From positions 1 to 64,000 of the forward strand of contig JAEUPB010000016.1 of the NCBI GenBank assembly GCA_016789955.1: 64,000 nt of DNA, in the 5' to 3' direction. The position numbers and the translations under genes were made by a program. How positions within the stretch are numbered: the first letter of the stretch is position 1; each line of letters opens with the position of its first letter. This stretch comes from Rubrivivax sp. (GTDB taxonomy: Bacteria; Pseudomonadota; Gammaproteobacteria; Burkholderiales; Burkholderiaceae_C). The notes under the pieces are model-generated. The model saw only the letters and a program-made list of their open reading frames with translations. It was not told where the DNA came from and made no database searches. This document shows positions 10,802 to 19,287 of the stretch, piece by piece.

Positions 10802-12910
10802 ATGACGCTCGGCGCCACGCGGCCCCTGACCGCGCCGCTGCTGCACGACGGCCGCGCGTGGCCGCTGGGCGCGACGGTGCGCGACGGCGGCGTCAACTTC
10901 GCCGTGTTCGCGCAGCACGCCACGGCCGTGGAGCTGTGCCTGTTCGACGACGATGGGCTCGTGGAAGTGGCGCGGGTGCCGCTGCCGGCCCGCAGCGCCG
11001 ACGTGTGGCACGGCTTCCTGCCGGAGGCGCGCGCCGGTCTGATCTACGGCCTGCGCGCGCACGGCCCGTGGCGGCCGGACCACGGCCACCGCTACAACCC
11101 GTACAAGCTTCTGCTGGACCCCTGGGCGCGCGAGATCGTCGGCCGCTACGCATGGCATCCGTCGCAGTTCGCGGCCGACGCCGACCACCCCCAGCACATG
11201 AACCAGGTCGACAACGCGGCGCGCGCGCTCAAGGGCCGCGTGATCGACGACGCCTGGGACTGGCAGGGCGACCGCCGGGTGCTGCGGCCGCTCGACGACA
11301 CGGTGATCTACGAGGTGCACCTGCGCAGCATGACGCGGCTGATGCCGGGCGTGCCGCAGGCGCACCGGGGCACCTACCTCGGCCTGGCGTCGCCCGCGGC
11401 GATCGCCCACCTGCAGCGGCTGGGGGTGACGGCACTCAGCATCCTGCCGGTGCACCAGCACATCGACGAGCAGCGGCTCGTGGAGCACGGCCTCGTCAAC
11501 CACTGGGGCTACAACACGATCGGCTTCTTCTGCCCCGATCCGCGCTACGCCACCGCACACGACGGCCGCACCGCGCGCGACGAGTTCCGCACGATGGTGC
11601 AGACGCTGCACGCCGCCGGCATCGAGGTGCTGCTCGACGTGGTCTACAACCACACCGCAGAGGGCGACGAGCGGGGTCCGACGATCAGCTTCCGCGGCCT
11701 CGACCACCGCGCCTGGTACCGCCTCACCGGCGAGCTGCCCGCGCGCTGCATCAACGACACCGGCTGCGGCAACACGCTGGACCTGCGGCATCCGCGCGTG
11801 CTGCAGCTGGTGCTCGACAGCCTGCGCTACTGGGTGCAGGAGATGCATGTCGACGGCTTCCGCTTCGACCTGGCCCCGGTGCTCGGCCGCGGCGACCACG
11901 GCTTCGACCGCCACCATCCGTTCTTCGTGGCGGTGATGCAGGACCCGGTGCTCGCCGGCGTGAAGCTGATCGCCGAGCCGTGGGACATCGGCCCGGGTGG
12001 CTACCAGCTGGGCGGCTTCCCGCACGGCTGGCTCGAGTGGAACGACCGCTTCCGCGACACGGCCCGCGCATTCTGGCTCGGCGGCGACGCCACGCGCGGC
12101 CAGTTCGCGCAGCGCCTCGCGGCCTCCAGCGACATCTTCCAGCCGCGCGGGCGCACGCCCGCCGAGTCGGTGAACTACGTCGTCTCGCACGACGGCTACA
12201 CGCTGCACGACCTCGTCAGCTACGACCTGCGGCACAACGAGGCCAACCTCGAGGACAACCGTGACGGCCACGCGCACAACCTGTCGTGGAACTGCGGCTG
12301 GGAGGGCGAGACCGGCGACCCGCGCGTGCTCATGCTGCGCGCGCGGCTCAAGCGCGCGCTGCTGGCCACCACGCTGCTGGCCCAGGGCACGCCCATGCTG
12401 GCCGCCGGCGACGAGCTGGGCCACACGCAGCAGGGCAACAACAACCCCTACTGCCAGGACAACGCCATCACCTGGATCGACTGGTCTCGCGCCGACGACG
12501 AGCTGATCGCGTTCACCGCGCACGTGATCGGCCTGCGGCGGCGGCTGCACCCGCTGGGCGCGCGCTGGTACACGGGCCTGGCCAACGCCCATGGCCGCGA
12601 CGACCTGGCGTGGCTGCGCCGCACCGGCGCGCCGTTCAACGCCGAGCAATGGACGGCACGCGGCCTGCGCATCCTCGGCGCGTGGATAGGCTCCCCGGGC
12701 GGCGGTGGCGCGCCGCTGCTGCTGCTGGTCAATGCGCGCGAGTTCGATGCGCCGTTCATGCTGCCGGCGGGCCGCTGGCTGGGGCTGCTGGACACGACGC
12801 AGCCCGACGGGCGCTGGGCCGGCGCGGCGCCCGCGGCCGGTGGCGTATCGGTCGTGCTGCCCAGCCGCAGCCTGTGGTTGATGGAAGACCTGGAAGGACC
12901 GACCCGATGA
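10802..12910 (+). CDS. glgX: Glycogen debranching enzyme GlgX
   Basis: A 702-residue GH13 isoamylase-type enzyme that hydrolyses alpha-1,6 branches of phosphorylase-limit glycogen. An N-terminal CBM48 (GVNFAVFAQHATAVELCLFD) is followed by the barrel with LDVVYNHTAEG, nucleophile VDGFRFDLAPVLGR, acid KLIAEPWDIGPGGYQ and NYVVSHDGYTLHDLVSY. It follows glgB by 16 nt and overlaps malQ by 4 nt (ATGA). A trehalose-pathway TreX would look similar, but the glg context and absence of treY/treZ favour GlgX. Confidence 0.95.
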   Translation: MTLGATRPLTAPLLHDGRAWPLGATVRDGGVNFAVFAQHATAVELCLFDDDGLVEVARVPLPARSADVWHGFLPEARAGLIYGLRAHGPWRPDHGHRYNPYKLLLDPWAREIVGRYAWHPSQFAADADHPQHMNQVDNAARALKGRVIDDAWDWQGDRRVLRPLDDTVIYEVHLRSMTRLMPGVPQAHRGTYLGLASPAAIAHLQRLGVTALSILPVHQHIDEQRLVEHGLVNHWGYNTIGFFCPDPRYATAHDGRTARDEFRTMVQTLHAAGIEVLLDVVYNHTAEGDERGPTISFRGLDHRAWYRLTGELPARCINDTGCGNTLDLRHPRVLQLVLDSLRYWVQEMHVDGFRFDLAPVLGRGDHGFDRHHPFFVAVMQDPVLAGVKLIAEPWDIGPGGYQLGGFPHGWLEWNDRFRDTARAFWLGGDATRGQFAQRLAASSDIFQPRGRTPAESVNYVVSHDGYTLHDLVSYDLRHNEANLEDNRDGHAHNLSWNCGWEGETGDPRVLMLRARLKRALLATTLLAQGTPMLAAGDELGHTQQGNNNPYCQDNAITWIDWSRADDELIAFTAHVIGLRRRLHPLGARWYTGLANAHGRDDLAWLRRTGAPFNAEQWTARGLRILGAWIGSPGGGGAPLLLLVNAREFDAPFMLPAGRWLGLLDTTQPDGRWAGAAPAAGGVSVVLPSRSLWLMEDLEGPTR

Positions 12911-14424
12911 GATTCCCCCGCGCCAGCGGCGTGCTGCTGCATCCCACCTCGCTGCCGGGCCCGCACGGCTCGGGCGACCTCGGCGAGTCGGCGCGCCACT
13001 TCGTCGACTGGCTGGTGTCGGCGCGGCAGAGGCTGTGGCAGGTGCTGCCGCTGGCCGGCATCGGGCCGGGCAACTCGCCGTACATGAGCAGTTCGGCCTT
13101 CGCGGGCAACGTGCTGCTGATCGACCTGGCCGACCTGCACGCGCAGGGCTGGCTGGACGATGCCGATCTCGTGCCGGTGCCCGGGCTCGATCACGCCCGC
13201 GTCGACTTCGCCGCGATGGTGCCGTTTCGCATGGAACGGCTGGCCCGGGCGGCCACGAGCTGCACCGCGAATGCCACCGAGGCCCAGCGGGCGGAGATGG
13301 CCCGCTTCGAGGCGGCGCACGCCTCATGGCTGCCCGACTACGCGCTCTTCATGAGCCTGGCCGAGGCGCACGACTGGCGCGACTGGTGCGAGTGGCCGGC
13401 CGCCCTCGCCCGCCGTGAGCCCGCGGCGCTGGCCGCCGCGCGCGAGCAGCACGCCGCGCGCATCGCCTTCTGGACCTTCTGCCAGTGGCGCTTCTACACG
13501 CAGTGGCTGGCGCTGAAGCGCTACGCCAACGAGCGCGGCATCGAGATCATCGGCGACACGCCGATCTTCATCGCCTACGCCAGCGCCGAGGTCTGGGCCC
13601 ACCAGCGCCTGTTCCAGCTCGGCGACGACGGCCGCCCGACGGTGGTGGCCGGCGTGCCACCCGACTTCTTCAGCGCCACCGGGCAGCGCTGGGGCAACCC
13701 GCTGTACCGCTGGAGCGAACACGCGAAGGACGGCTACGCGTGGTGGGTCGAGCGCGTGCGGCGGACCTTCGAGCTGGTCGACATCGTGCGCATCGACCAC
13801 TTCCGCGGCTTCGCCGCGTGCTGGGAGATCGCGGCCGAAGAGCCCACCGCGGTGCGCGGGCGCTGGGTGCCGGCGCCGGGCGAGGCGCTGTTCAAGGCGA
13901 TCACGAAGGCGCTGGGACCGATGCCCATCATCGCCGAGGACCTGGGCGTGATCACGCCCGATGTCGACGCGCTGCGCCGCAAGTTCGCGTTCCCGGGCAT
14001 GCGCATCCTGCAGTTCGCCTTCGAGGGCGACCCGGCCAACCGCTTCCTGCCGCACCACCACGAGCCCGACTCGGTGGTCTACGCCGGCACGCACGACAAC
14101 AACACCACCGCCGGCTGGTGGGCCGAAGCCGGCGACACCGAGCGCCACTTCGCGCGCGCCTACCTCGCCACCGACGGGCAGGACATGCCGTGGACGCTGA
14201 TCCGCGCCGCCTGCATGAGCGTGGCCGACACGGCGGTGCATCCGATGCAGGACATCCTGGCGCTGCCGGCCGAGTGCCGCATGAACTTCCCCGGGCAAGC
14301 CTCGGGCTGGTGGGGCTGGCGCTTCCAGTGGAGCCAGGTCCACCCCTGGCACGCGCAAAGGCTGGCGGAACTGACGCGGCTCTACAGCCGCGACGGTACG
14401 CCGGCGGCTTCCACCGCGGCCTGA
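12907..14424 (+). CDS. malQ: 4-alpha-glucanotransferase (amylomaltase)
   Basis: A 505-residue GH77 disproportionating enzyme that transfers maltodextrin segments between chains, recycling the short maltooligosaccharides freed by GlgX. It has the compact plant/Thermus-type layout without the long N-terminal extension of E. coli MalQ. Signatures are HPTSLPGPHGSGDLG at the start, VRIDHFRGF (nucleophile Asp), PIIAEDLGVITPDV (acid Glu) and YAGTHDNNTTAGWW. The start ATG overlaps the glgX stop. The last 43 nt overlap the convergent gene at 14382-15008. Confidence 0.95.
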   Translation: MRFPRASGVLLHPTSLPGPHGSGDLGESARHFVDWLVSARQRLWQVLPLAGIGPGNSPYMSSSAFAGNVLLIDLADLHAQGWLDDADLVPVPGLDHARVDFAAMVPFRMERLARAATSCTANATEAQRAEMARFEAAHASWLPDYALFMSLAEAHDWRDWCEWPAALARREPAALAAAREQHAARIAFWTFCQWRFYTQWLALKRYANERGIEIIGDTPIFIAYASAEVWAHQRLFQLGDDGRPTVVAGVPPDFFSATGQRWGNPLYRWSEHAKDGYAWWVERVRRTFELVDIVRIDHFRGFAACWEIAAEEPTAVRGRWVPAPGEALFKAITKALGPMPIIAEDLGVITPDVDALRRKFAFPGMRILQFAFEGDPANRFLPHHHEPDSVVYAGTHDNNTTAGWWAEAGDTERHFARAYLATDGQDMPWTLIRAACMSVADTAVHPMQDILALPAECRMNFPGQASGWWGWRFQWSQVHPWHAQRLAELTRLYSRDGTPAASTAA

Positions 14425-15008
14425 TCCGGGCGCTCGTCGCCGGGGACGGTGCAGCGCGAGTAGTCGAGTTCGCCGCCGACCCGCGCCGCGTCGAGCCCGC
14501 GCAGGAAGTCCTCGACATGCGTCTGCAGCGCCGCATCGTCGCTGCGGTGCGCGCCGTGGTGCACCAGCGGCTCCAGCGCCTGCATGCCCGTGAGCATCGC
14601 GGTCTGCTGCCAAGGCAGCAGGAAGGTCTCGAACGGGTGCCCATGGCGACCACCGGCCGCGTAGGCCTCCGGGCCCGCGCCGGTGGAGGTGACCAGCCAG
14701 AGACCCTTGCCGTGCAGCGCCGTGCCGCCAGGCCCGTACGCCCATCCGTAGGCCAGCACATCGTCGATCCACAGCTTCATCAATGGCGGCATCGAGTACC
14801 AGTAGGTCGGGTGCAGCCAGACGACCAGCCGCGCCGCGGCGAGCGCCGCCTGTTCGGCATCGACGTCGATGTAGTAGTCGGGGTAGCGCGCGTACAGGTC
14901 GTGCAAGGCCACGTCGGGTCGCTGCTTCTTCAGCGCCTTGAGCAGCGCGCGCGTCACGCGCGAGTGCTCGAGCTGCGGATGCGCGGCGACGACCAGGATG
15001 TCCGACAT
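14382..15008 (-). CDS. NAD(P)H quinone oxidoreductase / KefF-like flavodoxin-fold protein
   Basis: A 208-residue flavodoxin-like protein of the NQO1/KefF/YwrO family (FMN- or FAD-dependent two-electron quinone reductase). Visible are the N-terminal strand-loop ILVVAAHPQLEHSRV, the family motif VVWLHPTYWYSMPPLMKLWIDDVLAYGWAYG and GKGLWLVTSTGAG. No KefC potassium channel is adjacent, so a role as KefF is not supported by context. Its 3' end overlaps malQ tail-to-tail by 43 nt. It is divergent from parA over 85 bp. Confidence 0.85.
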   Translation of the reverse strand: MSDILVVAAHPQLEHSRVTRALLKALKKQRPDVALHDLYARYPDYYIDVDAEQAALAAARLVVWLHPTYWYSMPPLMKLWIDDVLAYGWAYGPGGTALHGKGLWLVTSTGAGPEAYAAGGRHGHPFETFLLPWQQTAMLTGMQALEPLVHHGAHRSDDAALQTHVEDFLRGLDAARVGGELDYSRCTVPGDERPDQAAVEAAGVPSRL

Positions 15009-15093
15009 GGCCGGCTACCATACCGCAGCACGAAGACGGCAGCACGGGGGCAGCCGCAGGGGCCGCAGCCACCGGGACGACGAGGAGCAGCGC

Positions 15094-15711
15094 ATGGCGG
15101 TGATCGTGGTGGCCAATCCCAAGGGCGGCGTGGGCAAGAGCACGCTGGCCACCAACATTGCCGGCTGCCTGGCAGCCGCCGGCCACGCCACGATGCTGGG
15201 CGACATCGACCGCCAGCAGTCGTCGCGCCAGTGGCTGGCGCTGCGCGGCCCGATGCTGCCCCGCATCCAGGGCTGGGACACCGGCGACGGCGAGGTGGTG
15301 CGCCCCCCGAAGGGCGTGACACACGTGGTGCTCGACACGCCGGCCGGGCTGCACGGCAAGCGGCTCGAGGCAGCGCTGAAGATCGCCGACAAGGTCGTGA
15401 TCCCGCTGCAGCCGAGCCTGTTCGACATCCAGGCCACGCACGCCTTCGTGCAGGCGCTGCTGGCGCACAAGCGGGCCGGCTCGCTCGCGCTGGGCCTGGT
15501 GGGCATGCGCGTTCGCGAGCACACCGTCTCCAACGAGCAACTGCACCAGTACCTGTCCACGCTGCCGGTGCCGGTGATCGCCTGGCTGCGCGACACGCAG
15601 AACTACGTGCAGCTGGCCGCGCGCGGGCTGACGCTGTGGGATGCGGCGCCCAGCCGCGTCGAACGCGATCTCGAACAATGGGCGCCCTTGCAGGCGTGGC
15701 TGACGACATGA
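15094..15711 (+). CDS. ParA/MinD-family ATPase (orphan)
   Basis: A 205-residue deviant-Walker ATPase. The Walker A motif with signature lysine is KGGVGKST (residues 10-17). DIDRQQSSRQW matches the switch/Walker A-prime region, and HVVLDTPAGLHGK is the Walker B-like segment. Members of this size position chromosomes, plasmids or protein clusters. There is no parB-like gene or obvious parS site beside it, so the cargo is unknown. The RBS GAGGAG precedes ATG 15094; an upstream in-frame extension is not needed. The stop overlaps the next gene by 4 nt (ATGA), implying co-translation with a MaoC-type protein. Confidence 0.85.
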   Translation: MAVIVVANPKGGVGKSTLATNIAGCLAAAGHATMLGDIDRQQSSRQWLALRGPMLPRIQGWDTGDGEVVRPPKGVTHVVLDTPAGLHGKRLEAALKIADKVVIPLQPSLFDIQATHAFVQALLAHKRAGSLALGLVGMRVREHTVSNEQLHQYLSTLPVPVIAWLRDTQNYVQLAARGLTLWDAAPSRVERDLEQWAPLQAWLTT

Positions 15712-16169
15712 CCCGCTACCCGCATCTCGCCGACCTGCAGTCTCTCGTGGGCCAGCACCTGGCCACCAGCGACTGGCTGGCCGTCGACCAGGCCCGCATC
15801 GACCGCTTCGCCGAAGCCACCGGCGATCACCAGTGGATTCACGTCGATCCGGCGCGCGCGGCGGCCGGGCCGTTCGGCGCGACGGTCGCGCACGGGTTCC
15901 TGACGCTCTCGCTGCTGCCGTGGTTCCTCGAGCACGCTTTCGAGGTGGATGACGTGGTGATGGGCATCAACTACGGCTTGAACCGCGTACGCTTCCCGGC
16001 GCCGGTGCGCGTGGGCAGCCGGCTGCGCGGAGTTTCCAGGCTGCTGGCCTACGAAGCGCTGCCCGGCGGGGCGCAACTGGTGGTCGAGACCACGGTGGAG
16101 CTGGAAGGCTCGCCCAAGCCCGCGTGCGTGGCCGAGGGCGTCTCCCGCCGCTACACCGGGGCGCGCTGA
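15708..16169 (+). CDS. MaoC-family (R)-specific enoyl-CoA hydratase-like protein
   Basis: A 153-residue single hot-dog protein of the MaoC/PhaJ family. The hydratase catalytic pair is in FAEATGDHQWIHVDPARA (Asp/His), followed by GPFGATVAHGFLTLSL. Such proteins hydrate trans-2-enoyl-CoA to (R)-3-hydroxyacyl-CoA. It is co-translated with the ParA ATPase. The functional link is unclear; polyhydroxyalkanoate metabolism is one possibility, since ParA-like proteins can position cytoplasmic granules, but no pha genes are in view. Confidence 0.85.
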   Translation: MTRYPHLADLQSLVGQHLATSDWLAVDQARIDRFAEATGDHQWIHVDPARAAAGPFGATVAHGFLTLSLLPWFLEHAFEVDDVVMGINYGLNRVRFPAPVRVGSRLRGVSRLLAYEALPGGAQLVVETTVELEGSPKPACVAEGVSRRYTGAR

Positions 16170-16239
16170 GCGCCGGGCTGCATCACCCCCGAAGGAGGGA
16201 ACGCCACCTCACTCGGCCTCGCCTACCATCCCTGACGCC

Positions 16240-16971
16240 ATGAAAGTCCTGCTCGTCGATGACCACCCGCTGATCCTGTCGGCCCTGCAGGCCGTGATCC
16301 AGGGGCTGGGGGACAACGTCAGCGTGACCGGCGCGTCGAGCGCGCAGGCCGCGCGGGAGGCGATCGCCGCGACGCCGGACTTCGACATGATCCTGCTGGA
16401 CCTGTCGCTGGGCGATGCCGACGGCTTCGACCTGCTGGCCGAACTGCGCGCCGCCCATCCCGAGGTGCCGGTGGTGGTGGTGTCGGCCTCCGAGCGCGCC
16501 AGCGACGTGATCCGCGCCATCGACCTCGGCGCCATGGGCTTCGTGCCCAAGCGCACGTCCAACCAGGCGCTGTTCGAGGCGCTGCGGATGGTGATGCAGG
16601 GCGGGCTGTACGTGCCGCCGACGATGCTGGGCCTCGACTACGCGCGCTTGTCGCGCGAAGGCGGACTGGCCGACGCCGAACCCGTGCTGGGGCACGACCT
16701 CAGGCCCGAGCCGCACCAGCAGGTGTCGACGATCGAGAAGATCGGCCTGACCCCGCGGCAGACCGAGGTGCTCGGGCTGCTGCTCAAGGGCCTGCCGAAC
16801 AAGCTGATCGCGCGCGAGCTCGACCTCTCGGTGGAGACCGTGAAGGACCACGTGGCGGCGGTGCTGCGGGCCCTGGGCGTCAGCACGCGCACGCAGGCGG
16901 TGCTGGCGGTGAGCCAGATGACGCAGGGCCGCGCCGGCATCGTGCCGACGCGGCTGTCGCCGAACGCCTGA
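16240..16971 (+). CDS. NarL/LuxR-type two-component response regulator
   Basis: A 243-residue regulator. The receiver domain (1-120) has the acidic pair in VDDHP, the phosphoacceptor Asp54 in LLDLSLGDADGF, VVVVSAS and the lysine in FVPKRTSN. The C-terminal LuxR HTH (about 170-235) contains LTPRQTEVLGLLLKGLPNKL and ETVKDHVAAVLRALGV. No kinase is adjacent; the hybrid histidine kinase at 32310 is a possible partner. It converges on the livK-type gene, with a hairpin between them. Confidence 0.9.
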   Translation: MKVLLVDDHPLILSALQAVIQGLGDNVSVTGASSAQAAREAIAATPDFDMILLDLSLGDADGFDLLAELRAAHPEVPVVVVSASERASDVIRAIDLGAMGFVPKRTSNQALFEALRMVMQGGLYVPPTMLGLDYARLSREGGLADAEPVLGHDLRPEPHQQVSTIEKIGLTPRQTEVLGLLLKGLPNKLIARELDLSVETVKDHVAAVLRALGVSTRTQAVLAVSQMTQGRAGIVPTRLSPNA

Positions 16972-17014
16972 ATGCCACCCGAGCCGGCGCGCGCACGGCG
17001 TCATCACCCAAGCA

Positions 17015-17038
17015 ACAGGGGCCCCACGGGGCCCCTGT
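17015..17038. terminator. Bidirectional terminator-like hairpin between convergent genes
   Basis: ACAGGGGCCCC and GGGGCCCCTGT form an 11-bp stem with a 2-nt formal loop (in practice the innermost pairs open). It lies between the response regulator (ends 16971) and the livK-type gene (ends 17087). There is no strong T tract on either side, so termination is inferred from the stem and its position. Confidence 0.6.
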
Positions 17039-17086
17039 GTCCTGTCGGCGCCCGCAGGGCAGGCACCGCTTGCGGTCGACCTGGCG

Positions 17087-18226
17087 TCAGCGCACCACGG
17101 CGATCTGCTCGCGCTTGCCACCCTTGTAGGTGTAGAGCGTCAGCGCGCCGTTCTTGATGTCGCCCTTCTCGTCGAAGGCGATGGTGCCCGTCACGCCCTT
17201 GTAGCCTTCGGTCTTGGCCAGCACCGGCAGGTACTTCGCCGGGTCGGCCGAGCCGGCCTTGACCATCGCGGCGACCATCACGTTGACGGCGTCGTACACA
17301 TACGGCGCGTACACCTGCACATCGGCGTTGTACTTCTTCTTGAAGGCCGCGTAGAAGTCGTCCATCGACTTCTTCGCCGCCCCCTCGACGCCACCGGCCT
17401 CGGCGCACACCACCTGCCCGTCACCCATGGTGCCGGCGGCCAGCTTGGGCAGTTCGCCCGAGCAGATGCCGTCGCCGCCCATGAACTTGGCGTTGATGCC
17501 GAGCTGCTTCATCTGGCGCAGCATCGGGCCGGCCACGGCGTCCATGCCGCCGAAGAAGACGATGTCGGGGTTCTTGGCCTTCAGGCTGGTCAGGATGGCG
17601 GTGAAATCCGTCGCCTTGTCGTTCGTGAACTCGCGGCCGATCACCTTGCCGCCGGCGCCCTTGACGCCCTTCTCGAACTCGTCGGCCACGCCCTGGCCGT
17701 AGGCCGTGCGGTCGTCGATCACGGCGATCGACTTGCCCTTCAGGTCCTTGGCAGCGTAGCGGCCGAGCGTGCCGCCCAGGTGCACGTCGTCGGCCACCAC
17801 GCGGAACGTGGTCTTGTAGCCCTGGCGGGTGTACTTCGGGTTGGTGGCCGAGGGGCTGATCTGCGGGATACCGGCGTCGCTGTAGATCTTCGACGCAGGG
17901 ATCGAGGTGCCGCTGTTCAGGTGGCCCACGACGCCGTTGACCTTGCTGTCGACCAGCTTCTGCGCGGCGGCCGTGCCCTGCTTCGGGTCGGCAGCGTCGT
18001 CTTCGGCCAGCAGTTCGAGCTTGACCTTCTTGCCGCCGATGGTCACGCCCTTGGCGTTCAGTTCCTCGATGGCCATGCGCGCGCCATTCTCGTTGTCCTT
18101 GCCCAGGTGCGCGATGGCGCCGCTGGTGGGGGCCACATGGCCGATCTTGACCACGTCCTGGGCCATGGCCGAACCGGTTGCCACCGCAATGGCAGCCGCC
18201 ACGATCACGTTCAGCTTCACTTGCAT
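17087..18226 (-). CDS. livK: Branched-chain amino-acid-type ABC transporter substrate-binding protein
   Basis: A 379-residue periplasmic type I binding protein of the LivK/BraC family. A Sec signal peptide (about 1-22, ending GSAMAQ) precedes VVKIGHVAPTSGAIAHLGKDNENGA. Later segments GHLNSGTSIPASKIYSDAGIPQISPSATNP and AVIDDRTAYGQGVADEFEKG form the ligand cleft typical of Leu/Ile/Val binders. A strong RBS (AGGAGGTTATTCA) precedes the ATG. No permease or ATPase genes are adjacent, so it works as an orphan receptor or with a transporter elsewhere. The ligand could be another amino acid or an amide. Confidence 0.9.
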   Translation of the reverse strand: MQVKLNVIVAAAIAVATGSAMAQDVVKIGHVAPTSGAIAHLGKDNENGARMAIEELNAKGVTIGGKKVKLELLAEDDAADPKQGTAAAQKLVDSKVNGVVGHLNSGTSIPASKIYSDAGIPQISPSATNPKYTRQGYKTTFRVVADDVHLGGTLGRYAAKDLKGKSIAVIDDRTAYGQGVADEFEKGVKGAGGKVIGREFTNDKATDFTAILTSLKAKNPDIVFFGGMDAVAGPMLRQMKQLGINAKFMGGDGICSGELPKLAAGTMGDGQVVCAEAGGVEGAAKKSMDDFYAAFKKKYNADVQVYAPYVYDAVNVMVAAMVKAGSADPAKYLPVLAKTEGYKGVTGTIAFDEKGDIKNGALTLYTYKGGKREQIAVVR

Positions 18227-18334
18227 TGAATAACCTCCTGGGAGTCTGTGTCGGAGAGACTGTTGAAGGAAAAAAGCGCAGCACGATAACCCGAAAGCCG
18301 CCAGACGCCGGGAAGGGTTTCCGGCAGCCGGTTC

Positions 18335-18350
18335 CTAGGGTGATCCCTAG
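18335..18350. promoter_or_regulatory. Inverted repeat upstream of the livK-type gene
   Basis: CTAGGG-TGAT-CCCTAG has perfect 6-bp arms and a 4-bp spacer, and is centred about 115 bp upstream of the livK start. Position and symmetry suit an activator or repressor site. The bound protein is not known. Confidence 0.4.
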
Positions 18351-18390
18351 CGTCCCTGGTCATCAGCGCCGCGGGCTGCAGCGCCGTGCC

Positions 18391-18813
18391 TCAACGCGGT
18401 GGAGTGTCGCCCGGCTGACCGGTGTGACGCGCCAGCGCCGCCGTCACCGACTCCTGCACCACCTCGCGCAAGCCAGCCTCCAGCGCGACGCGCGACTCCG
18501 CCACCAGGGTGTCGGCGGCGCGCGCCAGCGTCGGCGCCAATGCCTCGCGCAGCCGCTGCTCGATCAAGGCGCCGATGCGCTGCTCGACGTCGCGCAGCAC
18601 CGTCTCGACCAGCCAGGCGGGATCGGGCGCCGGTGAGGGAGGCGGGGCGGCCACCGCCCGCGCCAGCACGCCGACGGGCACCGTCGTGGAGCCGAGCGGC
18701 ACGGGTTCGCCCAGCAGTGCCGGCAGGTCGAGGTCGGGCGGCATGTCGGCCAGCGACACGACCTCGGTGAGGGTGGGCACGCGCAGCAGCGAAGGTGGCG
18801 ACAACGGGCTCAT
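18391..18813 (-). CDS. DUF2486-like hypothetical protein next to holC
   Basis: A 140-residue protein beginning with a motif of the PTLTEVV type (residues 13-19), then a Pro/Ala-rich linker and a predicted amphipathic helical C-terminal half (about 70-130) with many Glu/Arg/Leu/Ala residues. No catalytic motif or membrane segment is seen. Its start overlaps the holC stop by 4 nt (ATGA), so it is co-translated with the polymerase chi subunit. Small proteins annotated DUF2486 occupy this place in many Burkholderiales, and the N-terminal motif agrees, but I assign the family by resemblance only. Function is unknown. Confidence 0.7.
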   Translation of the reverse strand: MSPLSPPSLLRVPTLTEVVSLADMPPDLDLPALLGEPVPLGSTTVPVGVLARAVAAPPPSPAPDPAWLVETVLRDVEQRIGALIEQRLREALAPTLARAADTLVAESRVALEAGLREVVQESVTAALARHTGQPGDTPPR

Positions 18814-19241
18814 CCCGCCCCGCCCTTGTGGTGCACCAGCGGGTAGCCGCGCGACTCGTAGGCGCGCCAGCGGCCGCGCGCCGGCACGGCATCGTCGGGA
18901 TGGTCACCCACCACCTCGATGATGCGGTCGAGCCCGGGCCAGGGTTCCGAGCTCTCGGCGCCGATGTTCACCAGCACGGTGGGCGCGCCCTGCTCGGGGC
19001 AGCGCTCGTCGAGCAGCCAGATCGGCGTCCTCGCCAGCACGGCAGGCGCGGCGCGCGACACCCGCACGTGCGGCACGAAGTCGCGCTCCTCGAAGGTCCA
19101 CAGCAGCCGGTCGAAATCGCCCCACTGGTCGGGCGTCACCGTCACCGCGACGCGCGCGCCCTGCCGGTAGGCCTTGCGCAGCAGCCGGCAGGCGAACGCC
19201 AAGGGTTCGGCCACGCCGGTGTGGAACTCGACCTGCGGCAT
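18810..19241 (-). CDS. holC: DNA polymerase III chi subunit
   Basis: A 143-residue HolC protein, the clamp-loader accessory subunit that links polymerase III holoenzyme to single-strand binding protein. Typical features are VEFHTGVAEPLAFACRLLRK at the N terminus, the VTVTPDQWGDFDRLLWTF segment, and the C-terminal WRAYESRGYPLVHHK. It lies 46 nt downstream of pepA on the same strand, the usual pepA-holC order in proteobacteria. Confidence 0.92.
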   Translation of the reverse strand: MPQVEFHTGVAEPLAFACRLLRKAYRQGARVAVTVTPDQWGDFDRLLWTFEERDFVPHVRVSRAAPAVLARTPIWLLDERCPEQGAPTVLVNIGAESSEPWPGLDRIIEVVGDHPDDAVPARGRWRAYESRGYPLVHHKGGAG

Positions 19242-19287
19242 CGGTGCGATCGGCGCGGGCCTCGGCAGTCGCAGCCCTCGCCGCCGC

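Noticed and set aside
17037-17046. GTGTCCTGTC, identical to the tip of the inverted repeat at 2998
   Set aside because: Only 10 nt match, and it follows a terminator-like hairpin. The rest of the 35-bp repeat and a partner copy are absent, so it is most likely chance.
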